Position numbers and translations under genes: made by a program. Positions 29,601 to 38,380 of a DNA stretch of 64,000 nt are shown in pieces. The DNA is taken from assembly GCA_905221605.1 (NCBI GenBank), contig CAJNDS010002280.1, positions 413,861 to 477,860 of the forward strand, written 5' to 3'. This DNA comes from Symbiodinium natans. Taxonomy: Eukaryota; Sar; Dinophyceae; Suessiales; Symbiodiniaceae. The stretch's first letter is position 1, and each line of letters opens with the position of its first letter. The notes below the pieces were generated by a model. That model worked only from the letters and a program-made list of their open reading frames with translations, was not told the DNA's origin and searched no databases.

Positions 29601-32057
29601 GGCGAACTTGTCCCGCCCGCCCTTGCTTAACGGAAGCGCGTGCTGCTGCACCGCGGCGTGTCCTGCGGCTCCTAAGACGCCTGCCTGGACGCCTGAGCTG
29701 CCTATCTGGACACTGAACGCGGCGAAGGGGTTAGACATGGAAGCACCGGAGGGCGGGGCCCAGTTGGCAGGCAAGGCCGGCGTCCCTCCTGAGGTCGTCA
29801 GGTTGTGGACCATGTCGCAGCTGGCTCCTTTCTTGCACGACCCATTCTTGGAGAAAAAGGGGCAAACAGTGCCTGGTGGCTTTGCCGCGCCTTTGGCCGC
29901 AGCCTTAGGCTTTGCGTTGGCTTTTGCCTTGCCACCTCCCTTCCCCTTGCCTTTACCTTTCGCAGTGGCAAAGGTTTGGTCACCCTTCTTGGCCGCGAGA
30001 GCTTTTCTGCGAAGCTCCTTGTCGTGGCTGTACGGGCAGGCATCCCCTTTCGGGCAATTCCCATGATCGCGAAAGTGGAAGCAGATCTTCTTGTCCGCTC
30101 CTTTGCCAGCTCCCTTCGACGCAGCAGCATACGTCTGGTCCGCGCCAGCTTTGGCCGCGGCAGCTGCTCCTTTCGCAGCAGCCTTCGCAGCGGCCTTGAG
30201 ACTCCTAATCTCCTTCTGAGCCTCAGCCAGCGCGACCGCCGGGTCCGCGCTCTGCGAACCGGTCGCTGTGTACACAGAGTGGGAAACAGCCCTGTGAGCT
30301 GCTTCCCTCTGCTCGTACTCCAGAACGACCTTGTGGCTCTCCTCCCAAGTCTGCGGTCCTCGCAACCCGCCATCCTTGGGATCGCCAGGCCACAACCGTT
30401 TGTCGTTCCGGATCTCCTTTTGGAGATACGGGGGCATCTTGCGGAGGTACGAGAGATACAACTCTCGTGGGGTCTTCCCAAGACCTACCGCCTCAAGGTC
30501 CGCGATCGAGGCCTCAAACAAAGGCTCGAATTGGTGGCCTGTGAGCTTACCCTTAGCGAGAGAGGCATGCTCACCATCCACGCGGACTTCTCTTTCCTCC
30601 CGCGATTCCCCGAACATCAAGTGCTTGTTCTTGATGCGGTCGTACACCGCCTGTGGATCTGAGAGAACCTCTCCCGACTTCCACGCTGCGCGGTACGCGT
30701 TCGTGTACGTCTTCATGCGCGAGCCGCAGCAGCGCCCGCGTAGCGCTAACAGCTTTTCGCGCGCACTCATACCGCGACAGTTGTTGGCCAGCGCGCAGAC
30801 GTCCTCGAACTCCTCGTAGAACAGGACAACGTCTCGCGCGTCCGACTTGTCGTCGGTCAGCGTCGGCCACGTGAGGTCAGTTTTGACCGTAGTTATGGAG
30901 CTTTGCCCGCCCCTCTGCGCTAACGCTTCTTTCAGCGCTTCAGTTTGGGCGGCGAGTGCGGCGGCGAAATCGCCCGCCGGGTGTTGGGACCCGGTCTGCG
31001 AACCTCCGCCGTCTGAACCTCGCTTCAGGGCTTCTATCTCCATCTCCAGCGCAGCAAGCTTCGCGCGCAAAGGGGAATCGCCGTCCGTCGCGCCCAGGAC
31101 ACGGGCCGCGGAAGGACCACCTGCAACCTCAGCAGTGTGCAAACCTCCACGGTCCAATCCTACCCCCAACCCACTTGCAGTCGCAGGCTGTGGGAGCCCT
31201 GGGGAACGCGGCCCCACGGCTTCAACTGGCACATCGGACGGGGAGCTCCAAACCTTCTCTTGGCTCGAGCTTTCTTTTCCCCCCAACGCGAGGATAAGCT
31301 CCCCGATGCATTGGATTTCGCGCTGAATCTCCTCTGCGTCTTCGGGGTCCTCGCCACCGCGCAAAGCCGCGACCGAGAACCTGGTCCGCAGCCGACGGAC
31401 CATCTTCGTCGGATGCCAGTCCCCGCCTATCTTGGAGAACTCATCCGCAAGGAGGGTGGCTTTGGTGCTTAAGGCGTCAAGGTCACGGGAGCTCACCGTG
31501 ACTCCATGCGCTTTCAGCGCGAGGACAATCCGCGAAACGCGCGTCAAGTAGTCCGCGACCGGTTCTTGGTCTGGACGGAAAATCGCGCGCAGCTCCGCCT
31601 GCAAGCCCTCTGCGGTGCCTGGCACCGAACCTGCTGTCGACGGCGGACCGGACGGCCCCGCCGGGCGGGACCCTGGTGCCGTAGCAGGGACATAGGCAGC
31701 ACCGGTAGGGACCATGGCCAGCTCCCTAGCCGCGGCGCTGACGTCCACCCGCGGCGGACTGTCGCCTCCAGCGCCCGAGGCCTCAGGGACTAGCTCGGAG
31801 TCCTCTTCTTCTTCCTCTTCATCCTCGTCCTCCTCTTCGGCGTCATGGAGGAACTTCATGACTTTCCGCCAGAGAGCCGCCTCTTGCTCTGGCGTAGTGC
31901 TGACCCCATCCCGCTTGGACAATGGACGGCTGCCAGTCTCCCTACGCCACTTAAGCCAAGCGACGTAGCTCATCCGCTCGGGATAGGGAACGTCTCCACC
32001 CTCGATAGCTTCGAGGAGGGTGACGCCCTCAGCCTGACCTGCAACCTCTGCGGACAT
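26628..32057 (-). CDS. Polyprotein: Gag, CCCH fingers, protease, RT thumb, RNase H
   Basis: 1809 residues, uninterrupted. Gag-like helical region about 390-600. CCCH fingers at about 659-678 (CFHFRDHGNCPKGDACPYSH) and 732-751. Protease-like VECMLDGCAGANHV near 852, with DGC where DTG/DSG is usual. Cys pairs near 1136-1171 precede a membrane segment (ARIGVLSVLAAVTVLASVW, near 1182-1200). From about 1375 it enters the post-palm part of a Gypsy RT: HLVSLEGFLDKSILFGF, SKSKLLGHNIG, HIQQFLGCANWLRGYLP. RNase H follows at about 1527-1640 (IADASGIAVGGSV, THSKSLTPAQQNW, CWTDHANLTRA). No YxDD palm lies between protease and thumb; it is in the 20186-24547 frame. Confidence 0.85.
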   Translation of the reverse strand: MSAEVAGQAEGVTLLEAIEGGDVPYPERMSYVAWLKWRRETGSRPLSKRDGVSTTPEQEAALWRKVMKFLHDAEEEDEDEEEEEEDSELVPEASGAGGDSPPRVDVSAAARELAMVPTGAAYVPATAPGSRPAGPSGPPSTAGSVPGTAEGLQAELRAIFRPDQEPVADYLTRVSRIVLALKAHGVTVSSRDLDALSTKATLLADEFSKIGGDWHPTKMVRRLRTRFSVAALRGGEDPEDAEEIQREIQCIGELILALGGKESSSQEKVWSSPSDVPVEAVGPRSPGLPQPATASGLGVGLDRGGLHTAEVAGGPSAARVLGATDGDSPLRAKLAALEMEIEALKRGSDGGGSQTGSQHPAGDFAAALAAQTEALKEALAQRGGQSSITTVKTDLTWPTLTDDKSDARDVVLFYEEFEDVCALANNCRGMSAREKLLALRGRCCGSRMKTYTNAYRAAWKSGEVLSDPQAVYDRIKNKHLMFGESREEREVRVDGEHASLAKGKLTGHQFEPLFEASIADLEAVGLGKTPRELYLSYLRKMPPYLQKEIRNDKRLWPGDPKDGGLRGPQTWEESHKVVLEYEQREAAHRAVSHSVYTATGSQSADPAVALAEAQKEIRSLKAAAKAAAKGAAAAAKAGADQTYAAASKGAGKGADKKICFHFRDHGNCPKGDACPYSHDKELRRKALAAKKGDQTFATAKGKGKGKGGGKAKANAKPKAAAKGAAKPPGTVCPFFSKNGSCKKGASCDMVHNLTTSGGTPALPANWAPPSGASMSNPFAAFSVQIGSSGVQAGVLGAAGHAAVQQHALPLSKGGRDKFATLDDLPKDWWNLADNEPGGYQYRTVVQVLDRKVECMLDGCAGANHVTEELVVGMMNRAAELGIGTEDPGFPVVRLEKWVHPEYVHGIASGAPVPLKGAAVLRVTLLEGRTADDCRPNTEIFVRCKIAARGTSDWHGLILGGRALDCAGRMGLGFRPGPDFHVLDTLGIRMPRCEDHSRTRKDRAYAFEARLSCLDDASCTEPGGGSRELLRYDGEEPLELSPGDGVLVPVVREAGVSAEGSLSEVVLPVECGVEAVPGLWPTGEGKGFVLLAAQECDHSLQPGEVVAEVRSGLVCTAACGCGAIETVFESEPSPQACADCGVAVASVDHDPCFACGSASRAAARSFQGCSSCARSFGRLRTGARIGVLSVLAAVTVLASVWGGSGPVGRPVEEPGVLTCLDHLPSVDSWWEAPGGYASVWGRRPAQKDLGTVAVEKAPYETCLLQRAGEAWRLWDTRDLRVAESVACSDEVPVTERLAVFRTRKGPRWAGWREGSATAGRGASDAVRPADAVDTARCPSYHIVESWDIDKMIEEPPTDYYYEQLAADMCARHPKACPHLLDHLVSLEGFLDKSILFGFSFGISKAEVCVSKSKLLGHNIGRDGSSPDEERCQAVIDFPPLWEKLHIQQFLGCANWLRGYLPVEYGHAAKILGQWQKPGAVFPEGGLGSAATEGCKAFKAIKRMMQNRINLATFDEASAADGSCPLEQIADASGIAVGGSVVQMTRDLSQLKVLMTHSKSLTPAQQNWPPLIQEAFAQLEVKRATRRMFGSIRTLCWTDHANLTRAQTSDIGMDPKLVRWVAEILMDGSEIRSLSGRSATLGDSFSRNPKDRDALLAARTKDLEGLSGQLRGFDLDQYLGEGTEGDGPVPCAVGNDAVPEPAGRVQAAAVPMCVVAALPVRVMVVFDYARWKEQDAELTEIRRVFQASLPGVSVAVRGCWGPFEDTGLPRILIAGPAGSQGPRRSSGSGSTCLLRVPRFLGKPRGFVRNSS

Positions 32058-32261
32058 TGCCGCAACACAAGGCGAAAAGCCGCGCCTTGGTTAGCAGGCC
32101 GCAGGCGTGGCACGCGAAGCGCCGCGCCTTGGTTAACAGGCCGCAAGCGTGGCACACAGTCCACGCGTCCAGGTCACGGACCGCGACAGACAAGCAAAGC
32201 AATGCTTGCCCACTCGGGCCGTAGGCACAAGAGCTGTACGTTTCCCAGAACAGCCCCCAAT
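32058..32261 (-). promoter_or_regulatory. 5' leader and candidate primer-binding site
   Basis: Directly after the 5' LTR the minus strand reads ATTGGGGGCTGTTCTGGG. A TGG start two bases inside the LTR edge fits a tRNA primer ending in CCA; the tRNA was not identified. The rest of the 200-bp leader contains two diverged copies of a CGCGCCTTGGTTA-type repeat (about 32081 and 32126). Confidence 0.45.
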
Positions 32262-32555
32262 TGTGAAGTCGACCAGCACTGGACTTGCACTAAGCCAATG
32301 CAATCACAGCCCGGTCACGCTGTTTTACGACTTCGCGAGTTCAAGCTCTTGTGCAGCTACGCCTGAGTGCGTCCGGTCGGACCGCACAGCAACCTAGGAG
32401 CTACTGTACGACTCTACCGTGCTCAAAGGCACAAGCTCGGTACTTGAGCCAAAATATTGGCATTGTTACGAATTGCAAAACTACACATGCAAGGGAAAAC
32501 AACAAGCTTCACTAGCACTAAGCAAGCACTCCATGCATGCTCTGACCTGCTCACA
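32262..32555 (-). repeat. Gypsy-like element, 5' LTR (294 bp)
   Basis: Copy of 6731-7024. AAAG (32556-32559) outside it repeats 6727-6730. It lies upstream of the Gag frame on the minus strand. Confidence 0.93.
32443..32455 (-). other. Relict spliced-leader fragment in 5' LTR
   Basis: Same ATTTTGGCTCAAG 13-mer in sense orientation as at 6912-6924. In the 5' LTR it would lie in or near the transcript start, the place where a trans-splicing relic is expected. Confidence 0.6.
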
Positions 32556-32747
32556 AAAGCTTTGTGCATCGCAAGAGGCCAATATATGCACCAGTAGCTC
32601 ATGATGCACGTGTTCCATTCAAGATCGCAAGCAAGCCATGGACCATCATCATTGCACGGACCACAGCTGGCTCACCACAGACTGTTCACAGTCTGTATCG
32701 AATTTGTGTAGGCTCTCCACAGCCTTTCACACCAACTTCATTGCCAA

Positions 32748-33113
32748 TCAATCGCCATCACGATGAGCGCAGTCTCTGCACTTCCGGAACGTTGTAACTC
32801 TTCTTCGGCTCACATGCTCACAGTGACGACTTGTGTGATACACATGACCCTGGCCTGTCATTACGATCTCGCCCCGTGTCGGATTTTGCACTTGCTGAAG
32901 TTCTTGCACTGCAAACAAATGTGCCTCTGACTCCTGAAGCCGAGTGTTCCACTCTCGTAGCCCTCTACATTCGGCTCCAAGCTGATTCGAAAGCTCTCGA
33001 AGTCTCTCAATCTCGCTTGCTCTCTCTCTCATGATGTTCTCGGTTGTAGAGAAAATGTCGCTCGTCTGTCTGGGTTTCAGCATCATCTCCCATGTTTGCT
33101 GCTGGTCGCTCAT
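32748..33113 (-). CDS. Copia accessory or C-terminal coiled-coil protein
   Basis: 121 residues, overlapping the end of the RT/RNase H frame in another phase. A coiled coil (IMRERASEIERLRELSNQLG) is followed by a Cys/His cluster (VYHTSRHCEHV ... FRKCRDCAHR) that could bind zinc. It may be a separate small protein or the true C-terminus of Pol after a frameshift. Its mRNA-sense order after RNase H and the membrane segment suggests an element-encoded accessory function. None is assigned. Confidence 0.5.
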   Translation of the reverse strand: MSDQQQTWEMMLKPRQTSDIFSTTENIMRERASEIERLRELSNQLGAECRGLREWNTRLQESEAHLFAVQELQQVQNPTRGEIVMTGQGHVYHTSRHCEHVSRRRVTTFRKCRDCAHRDGD

Positions 33114-34515
33114 CTGTCTGCTCAGGCTCGCTCACCCTTACGCATCTCAGCCACAACGCACCTAAGCCCACGCAAACCATCACCACCAAAACTGTCATGA
33201 CAAGTCGCCCGATACCTGTTGTCGAAGTCATCGAGATACACACCATTTCCTCGCTCAACTCGCTTGCCATCCCACTCGAAGTGAGCGAAGCAATCACCAA
33301 GCCACGAATGGCCTGCTTTGCTCTGCCATTCATCTTCCCAGGCTCAAGGCGCTTCACTTGCTGAATTGCAATCTGCATTGTTCGCTTTTCTAGATACAGG
33401 TTGTACTCTGTCTCTCCAATTCTCTCATGTGTGTACGCATCAACGACCTTCATGAGGTACATCAGGAATCGCATACGACTTCTTGTTAACAGCTTTGTGG
33501 ACACATCAGCAGGATTGAGCTCACCTCTCAAATGCGAAACTTTAACTCGCCCGTTCATCACATGTTGTTGTACCCACAATACACGACATGAAAGGTGACG
33601 GATTCTACCAACACCAGATCTCATCCACACTTGACGGCCTGCAGAGCTATCCATATGCAACTCAATCGGCAACGCTTCAACCTCAATCTCCAACATGGTG
33701 CACAGGACAACTTGCAGCAACATGCAGTCTGCTAAAACGCCTGCACTCGCATATAGCTCGGCTTCTGCACTCGAAAGTGCAATCGTTCTTTGGGACCTGC
33801 ACGACGTATAAATAACGTTTCCTTGCAAAGCCACAACCCCAGAGCTCACACTTTTCCGATCTCCCTTCTGGGAGGCCCAATCACTGTCAGAGAAGGCTTC
33901 CAGAACCCACTCGCGATCATACTCGTGGCCTAACAGACCACCTTTCTCAGGCGTCATGAGCAATCCCTGGTTTGTAGTCGCTCCAAGATACTGCACCAAA
34001 TGTCGCAACATTCGAAAATCTCGCATGCTCGGACTGCTCATTCTTTGCGAAAGGAAACGGACACTGTTCTGGGCTTCGATTAAGTCAGCTGACATGTAAA
34101 GCAAAATGCCTATGCATGTACGAAATACTGAAGCTTTCTGCACGTCCAAAGCTGAACTCACATCGATTTCGGTATATCCTGGCATCAGAGGGCACTTCTT
34201 GTTGCACATGTGAGGTTCCAGATCCATAAGCTCCATAAGCCTTTCAACATGTTTAGGATGTGGGGTAATGGTCAAGGTGTTTCCCTCACCCAACACATGC
34301 AACCTCTTCAAAAATGTCATAGCGTCTCCGGGCTTCTCCAAAAGCTGACATGAAACCTTGAAGTGCTTCTCCATGGCGGGCTTAAAATCTTGCTTCACAG
34401 CTGCTCGCTTCCCCAAGAACTCAATGTCATCCACATGTGTTTGCAAGAAAACTGCACCATGAGGGGTGTTGCAGCGAAAAGCACTCGGATACGCAGCGCA
34501 AGCTGTAGCATTCAC
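33007..34515 (-). CDS. Copia RT (C-terminal part), RNase H and membrane tail
   Basis: 502 residues. The RT catalytic motif LQTHVDDIEF is near residue 27. Copia RNase H features: EAFSDSDWASQKGDRKSVSS near 210, ALSSAEAELYA near 250, MDSSAGRQVW near 290 and NPADVSTKLL near 335. A hydrophobic segment (LVMTVLVVMVCVGLGALWL) near residue 435 predicts a membrane anchor near the C-terminus. It is preceded by the RT fingers/palm frame 34536-35585, from which it is cut by a frameshift inside the conserved PGQRDGTAKWH stretch. The element is therefore probably inactive. Confidence 0.85.
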   Translation of the reverse strand: MNATACAAYPSAFRCNTPHGAVFLQTHVDDIEFLGKRAAVKQDFKPAMEKHFKVSCQLLEKPGDAMTFLKRLHVLGEGNTLTITPHPKHVERLMELMDLEPHMCNKKCPLMPGYTEIDVSSALDVQKASVFRTCIGILLYMSADLIEAQNSVRFLSQRMSSPSMRDFRMLRHLVQYLGATTNQGLLMTPEKGGLLGHEYDREWVLEAFSDSDWASQKGDRKSVSSGVVALQGNVIYTSCRSQRTIALSSAEAELYASAGVLADCMLLQVVLCTMLEIEVEALPIELHMDSSAGRQVWMRSGVGRIRHLSCRVLWVQQHVMNGRVKVSHLRGELNPADVSTKLLTRSRMRFLMYLMKVVDAYTHERIGETEYNLYLEKRTMQIAIQQVKRLEPGKMNGRAKQAIRGLVIASLTSSGMASELSEEMVCISMTSTTGIGRLVMTVLVVMVCVGLGALWLRCVRVSEPEQTDERPAANMGDDAETQTDERHFLYNREHHERESKRD

Positions 34516-34535
34516 ATCGGTTTCTAGGCATTGGC

Positions 34536-35585
34536 TCAGCTTCCGATGCCACTTCGCTGTCCCATCACGCTGTCCTGGCCCAGAAGAAATTTCCTTGCTC
34601 TCCCATCACGGTCCTGATAGCTCACTTCAGTTGCCACCTCCTGCTCTACCATGAGGAATGCGTCTGACACATCCATCGATCCCAGCACCCAGACTCCATC
34701 CCGGGCCTGCAAGTACGTGTAAAGCGAAGGTAAAACCTTGGTCATCAATGCGCTGCTAGCCGGCGCATTCAACCAATTGTATTCTCGAGCTACGTACCTA
34801 CTGCGCCGAAGCCACACTGGGCGCATGACCTTGGTCACAGGATCAGGCATTGTTTTCTCCCGCCACGTTCGCACCATCTTGGTGCTGAGCTGCTTGGGGT
34901 TTTCACGACCAACCAGTGGTCCCTCTTTCGAATCTGGCGGAAGTAGCACCTTCATATCTGTCAACCGCTTGAGTTCGTACTCATCAGCCAATCTGTCCAA
35001 CGCAGCTAGCGCAGATTCATCCAAGCACGGTGCATGTTCAGTGTCTCGCGGAAACACCAGCTGCGCCTCGACGTTCTCCCAGTCGATTTCTTCACGTCGT
35101 TCTGCCTCGATTAAATGATCATACTCTTCCAGGTCATCGAGCTCTTCGGGAGACAAGGTCCACTCTATGGCCTCATCTTCATGTTCATACTTGTTGTCGT
35201 TGATCTGGCACACACAAGCAAACTCCAGTCGATTGACTTCATGTCTCATCTTCAGTGTTTTGGGGCTTCTAGGATTTTCACTCAACCCAGCAGCCACATC
35301 ACAAGCTGCCTGTTCTGCTGTTCTCGTCCTTGAAGCCATGGCCTCATCTGGCACAAGCTCACTGGACGACCCAGTACTCGGCAGTGACATCGACGAATTG
35401 CTGGTTTCACTCCTGCTGTGAATCATAGGCATCTCTGTGGTCCCCGCCTCGGCCGGCATCTCAGGCTCCTCAACATCGCTGGTCCTTCTGCTTTCGCCTG
35501 AGCTGCTGACCCGTTGTGCCAGCTCCAAGCAATGCAGGACTAGGTGCAGGATTCGGAGTCGGGGCTGCCACTTGAGGTGCCACAA
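34536..35585 (-). CDS. Copia RT, N-terminal part
   Basis: RT fingers and motif A: VRTWREKTMPDPVTK, RSRYVAREYNWLNAP and GSMDVSDAFLMVEQE near residue 310. It ends in an out-of-frame tail after LLGQ where the palm should read PGQRDGT. The start overlaps the integrase frame by 116 bp in another phase, marking a second frameshift near 35.5 kb. The acidic first 200 residues are the usual integrase-RT linker. Confidence 0.8.
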   Translation of the reverse strand: MWHLKWQPRLRILHLVLHCLELAQRVSSSGESRRTSDVEEPEMPAEAGTTEMPMIHSRSETSNSSMSLPSTGSSSELVPDEAMASRTRTAEQAACDVAAGLSENPRSPKTLKMRHEVNRLEFACVCQINDNKYEHEDEAIEWTLSPEELDDLEEYDHLIEAERREEIDWENVEAQLVFPRDTEHAPCLDESALAALDRLADEYELKRLTDMKVLLPPDSKEGPLVGRENPKQLSTKMVRTWREKTMPDPVTKVMRPVWLRRSRYVAREYNWLNAPASSALMTKVLPSLYTYLQARDGVWVLGSMDVSDAFLMVEQEVATEVSYQDRDGRARKFLLGQDSVMGQRSGIGS

Positions 35586-36723
35586 TCCGCTTGTTCACCA
35601 CCAGCTTGCCACCCAAACTAGCAAAGCCATGTTCCCAAGGAGCCAAAGTCACCTCTCCACAGCGCTCAAGACTCCAACGGTCCTGCTCCACCAATCGTCG
35701 CACCGATCTCGTCAAGAACAAACCCTGGTCTGTTGCGATGATGTGTGTATCATTCTGGGTTGTTTTCCCAAGCCATACTCCTTTACACCATCTCGCCCCA
35801 GCCTTGGCACTTGCGCGAAGGTATCCAAGCACTACCTCTCCATAACAACAGATTCGCCCCACATACTGACTCGCAGTCACTCGCTCAAAAGCTGTCAACG
35901 AATGTTGCACTACAAATCTGTTGTGAATCCAAGCTGAATGCACCAAGCACCACATGTAGAAAGGATGCAAACTCCCGAACACCACTCGGCCTTCTGCACC
36001 ACCATTGGTTTCCACTTGCGAAACCATGACACCTGCATGCGCTCTTATTCTTTTCCATGCCTGCTCTACTGCACCATTGGCCTCATGATCTTCCACCGGA
36101 GTTGTAACACTGCGAACCTTAATACCAAGTTGTCTGCATGCTCGCTCTGCACTTCGAACCACTGCCTTGATAGCCGGCTCGCCATCGGACTTGAAGCAAA
36201 CCTCGCGATGTCCCAACCATGCCACAAATCTTGTCAACTCTGTCGTGAGATACGAAAGGCTTTGACCACCCTTGCTCAACGAAGGAATCACATGAACAGC
36301 CTTAGAATGCCGATCGTGAACCACCAGGACTGTCAGAAGATGCTCCTCTGTCTCCTGTCGCTTGCAGAACCCAAAGTCCACACTAACCACTGACTCTGAA
36401 GTGTGTGCATGGTTCAAATCATGATGAACATCCTGTCTGGCCCTGTGAGCGACACAGAGTCCACACCAGCTTCTGTAGGGCTGGTGGGTGATACAGTGAG
36501 TCGCCACCTGCTCGGGGGTCGGATTTCCCGGCTCAGTCACACCACGAGGCTTTCTTTCTGAGTCACCAACTGCTGCAGCCACCGCCTGGTGCTCTGCCAA
36601 CAAAGCATGTTCCTGGATGTGGCGTCGCAGTCGCTCTAGACATTGCTTCTTGCTCCCTCGCTTTGTCAATCCAAGAGCAACGCAACCTGCTCTCAAGGCC
36701 TGCAGTGTCGAGTTCAGGTCCAA
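35470..36723 (-). CDS. Copia DDE integrase with N-terminal SAP-like motif
   Basis: 417 residues. Residues about 5-38 (LQALRAGCVALGLTKRGSKK ... RLRRHIQEH) resemble a SAP DNA-binding motif. The zinc domain is reduced (HCITHQPYRSWCGLC). DDE triad: VVSVDFGFCK near 125, CFKSDGEPAI near 185 and EDHEANGAVEQAWKRI near 220. It inserts the element cDNA with a 5-bp duplication. The SAP-like addition recurs in the Copia at 48-52 kb and may direct chromatin targeting. Confidence 0.85.
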   Translation of the reverse strand: MDLNSTLQALRAGCVALGLTKRGSKKQCLERLRRHIQEHALLAEHQAVAAAVGDSERKPRGVTEPGNPTPEQVATHCITHQPYRSWCGLCVAHRARQDVHHDLNHAHTSESVVSVDFGFCKRQETEEHLLTVLVVHDRHSKAVHVIPSLSKGGQSLSYLTTELTRFVAWLGHREVCFKSDGEPAIKAVVRSAERACRQLGIKVRSVTTPVEDHEANGAVEQAWKRIRAHAGVMVSQVETNGGAEGRVVFGSLHPFYMWCLVHSAWIHNRFVVQHSLTAFERVTASQYVGRICCYGEVVLGYLRASAKAGARWCKGVWLGKTTQNDTHIIATDQGLFLTRSVRRLVEQDRWSLERCGEVTLAPWEHGFASLGGKLVVNKRIVAPQVAAPTPNPAPSPALLGAGTTGQQLRRKQKDQRC

Positions 36724-37019
36724 ACGGACCCCATCAATCTCAACCTCATTGTCGGTACTTCGGCTTCATCAGGAGCTGCGGGTACTGCTTCGGCTTGCTC
36801 AGGCTCCTGACTTTCATCAACCACACCAACACCTGCATGAAGACTAACACCATGCCTTGGCATTGCTTCACCGGGCTCAGCGTCAAACTCGAAACCAAGC
36901 TCTTCGGGGCTTACTTCGTGATCGTGCGCAATGGTCATCACCAGCTCGATGTTCTGAGGATTAGGCAAGCCCGCTTCGTAATCGTCCAACTTGCTGATGT
37001 CCTCACAGAACTCTATCAA
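36714..37019 (-). pseudogene. Copia protease-integrase linker fragment
   Basis: 101-residue acidic segment bridging the protease frame (ends 37029) and the integrase frame (starts 36723). No domain. Its place shows one more frame break in the polyprotein. Confidence 0.5.
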
Positions 37020-37028
37020 GTCCCAACC

Positions 37029-38348
37029 TTACCCCACTCGCTTCACAAGTGTTGTTCGCCTCCACAGCAACGACTGCAGAGGAAGCAAGGTCGTGTTGAT
37101 GTAGTTGGCACTGAAACCGCACCTGGCATAAACTGCTTCACCTACTTGCACCAAAGACCCATCAGTCGGCAGATTTGCAAGCACTGATCGCAAAGCGACG
37201 GCTCGCACATGGAGTCGCTCATCAGTTCCCGTCCTGGCTTGCTCCAACATTCGGATTGAACCCTGAACTGCCAAACTGTTTCGCCTGAACTCCACTGGAA
37301 CAGCATGATCTTCACATCCAAGCTGAAGTTGATCATTCCATTTTCGCACCTCAAACCCAGCTTTGTAAAGACGCCCCAGACAAAGAAGTGGATTGTTGAC
37401 AGGAGCAATGATGAAATTTTCTTTGAAGCACATGTCACCCAAGGTAACCTCTGCTACTCGGACCTGTGCAACAGGAAGATCATTCCCTTGTGCATCCACG
37501 AAGGTATGTCCTGAGTCGCCTGCTGGTTTGCCAATCGAGGCAAAACGAAGAGGCAATGCGCTATGGTCGGCTCCCGAGTCCAAAATCAACTCTATATCTC
37601 CACATTCTGTCCACTGTTCATCGTTGTCGCTGTAAGACATGTCGTACTGCTCTACCATGCGAACACTCCCTTTGTAACACTCATCTTGACTCGTCAAATC
37701 AAAGAACGCAAAGGCTCTGGGTGCACTAGAGGACTGCAAAACCCTTCTGATTGCTCCTGCCTGGGACGCCGAGGACTGCGAAACCGAGCTGCTTGCTGCT
37801 GCGCTTGTCTGTTGTTGCGTATTGGGCTCATCTGACTCTGTAACAGCACGAACAGCACCATCTCGCTTGGCTTGCCAACAATCCTTTTTCCAATGTCCCG
37901 GCTTCCCGCAGTACAGACAGTTCCCTTTCGGCACTTTGTCCTGGCCCTGCCCTTTAGCTTTGCCCTTGTCAGCTGAAGCTTTTCCAGAACCTGATTTGTC
38001 ACCCTTGCCCTTGCCTTTGTTTGTCCTATCATCTTTGTGGCCTCCTTTTGTTCCATCGCCCTTCTTTCCTTTGTAGTCACCCTTTTGGTTGTTTTTTGTC
38101 CACCACTTACCTTTGCCCTTGGAAACCAAATCTATTTCCATAGGTTGAGGACCATTGTAGACAGCACCGACGCCAAACTCTTGCTGGATCTTCGAAGCAT
38201 TGTACACATGCGACACAGTCTCAAAAGACAGCACGCGTTCTCGCACTTCTGCATAGGTTGAAGACTCAGACATGGAAAGCTGAACTTGTTGTCGCACATG
38301 TGCTGGCAAAGCTTTAGTGAGGATCCCCAGCATCATTTCGTCCTGCAC
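37029..38348 (-). CDS. Copia Gag C-terminus, zinc knuckle and aspartic protease
   Basis: 439 residues. The Gag C-terminal helices (GILTKALPAHVRQQVQLSM) lead into a long Lys/Gly basic tract, then a CCHC knuckle (CLYCGKPGHWKKDC) near residue 145, and an aspartic protease (ELILDSGADHSALPL near 255, NPLLCLGRLYKAGF near 325). The knuckle packages RNA and the protease matures the polyprotein. A frameshift separates it from the Gag N-terminus at about 38.37 kb. Confidence 0.85.
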   Translation of the reverse strand: MQDEMMLGILTKALPAHVRQQVQLSMSESSTYAEVRERVLSFETVSHVYNASKIQQEFGVGAVYNGPQPMEIDLVSKGKGKWWTKNNQKGDYKGKKGDGTKGGHKDDRTNKGKGKGDKSGSGKASADKGKAKGQGQDKVPKGNCLYCGKPGHWKKDCWQAKRDGAVRAVTESDEPNTQQQTSAAASSSVSQSSASQAGAIRRVLQSSSAPRAFAFFDLTSQDECYKGSVRMVEQYDMSYSDNDEQWTECGDIELILDSGADHSALPLRFASIGKPAGDSGHTFVDAQGNDLPVAQVRVAEVTLGDMCFKENFIIAPVNNPLLCLGRLYKAGFEVRKWNDQLQLGCEDHAVPVEFRRNSLAVQGSIRMLEQARTGTDERLHVRAVALRSVLANLPTDGSLVQVGEAVYARCGFSANYINTTLLPLQSLLWRRTTLVKRVG

Positions 38349-38380
38349 CGCCTTGCCCGAGGACTTGCGAAACTCTTCGG

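Larger units (their letters stand above)
6731..32555 (-). mobile_element. Giant Gypsy-like LTR retrotransposon with rearranged pol
   Basis: Apparently identical 294-bp LTRs (6731-7024 and 32262-32555) begin TGTGAAGTC and end CTGCTCACA in plus-strand reading, with an AAAG duplication outside. Without the inserted tyrosine-recombinase element it is about 16.8 kb. Minus-strand order: gag, two CCCH fingers, protease-like motif, membrane segment, RT thumb and RNase H, integrase, RT fingers/palm, Tpt1-like domain, RanBP2-type fingers, membrane segment, PLD-like domain. A few frameshifts separate very long open frames. The purine tract GAGGGGCGAA precedes the 3' LTR. Confidence 0.88.
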
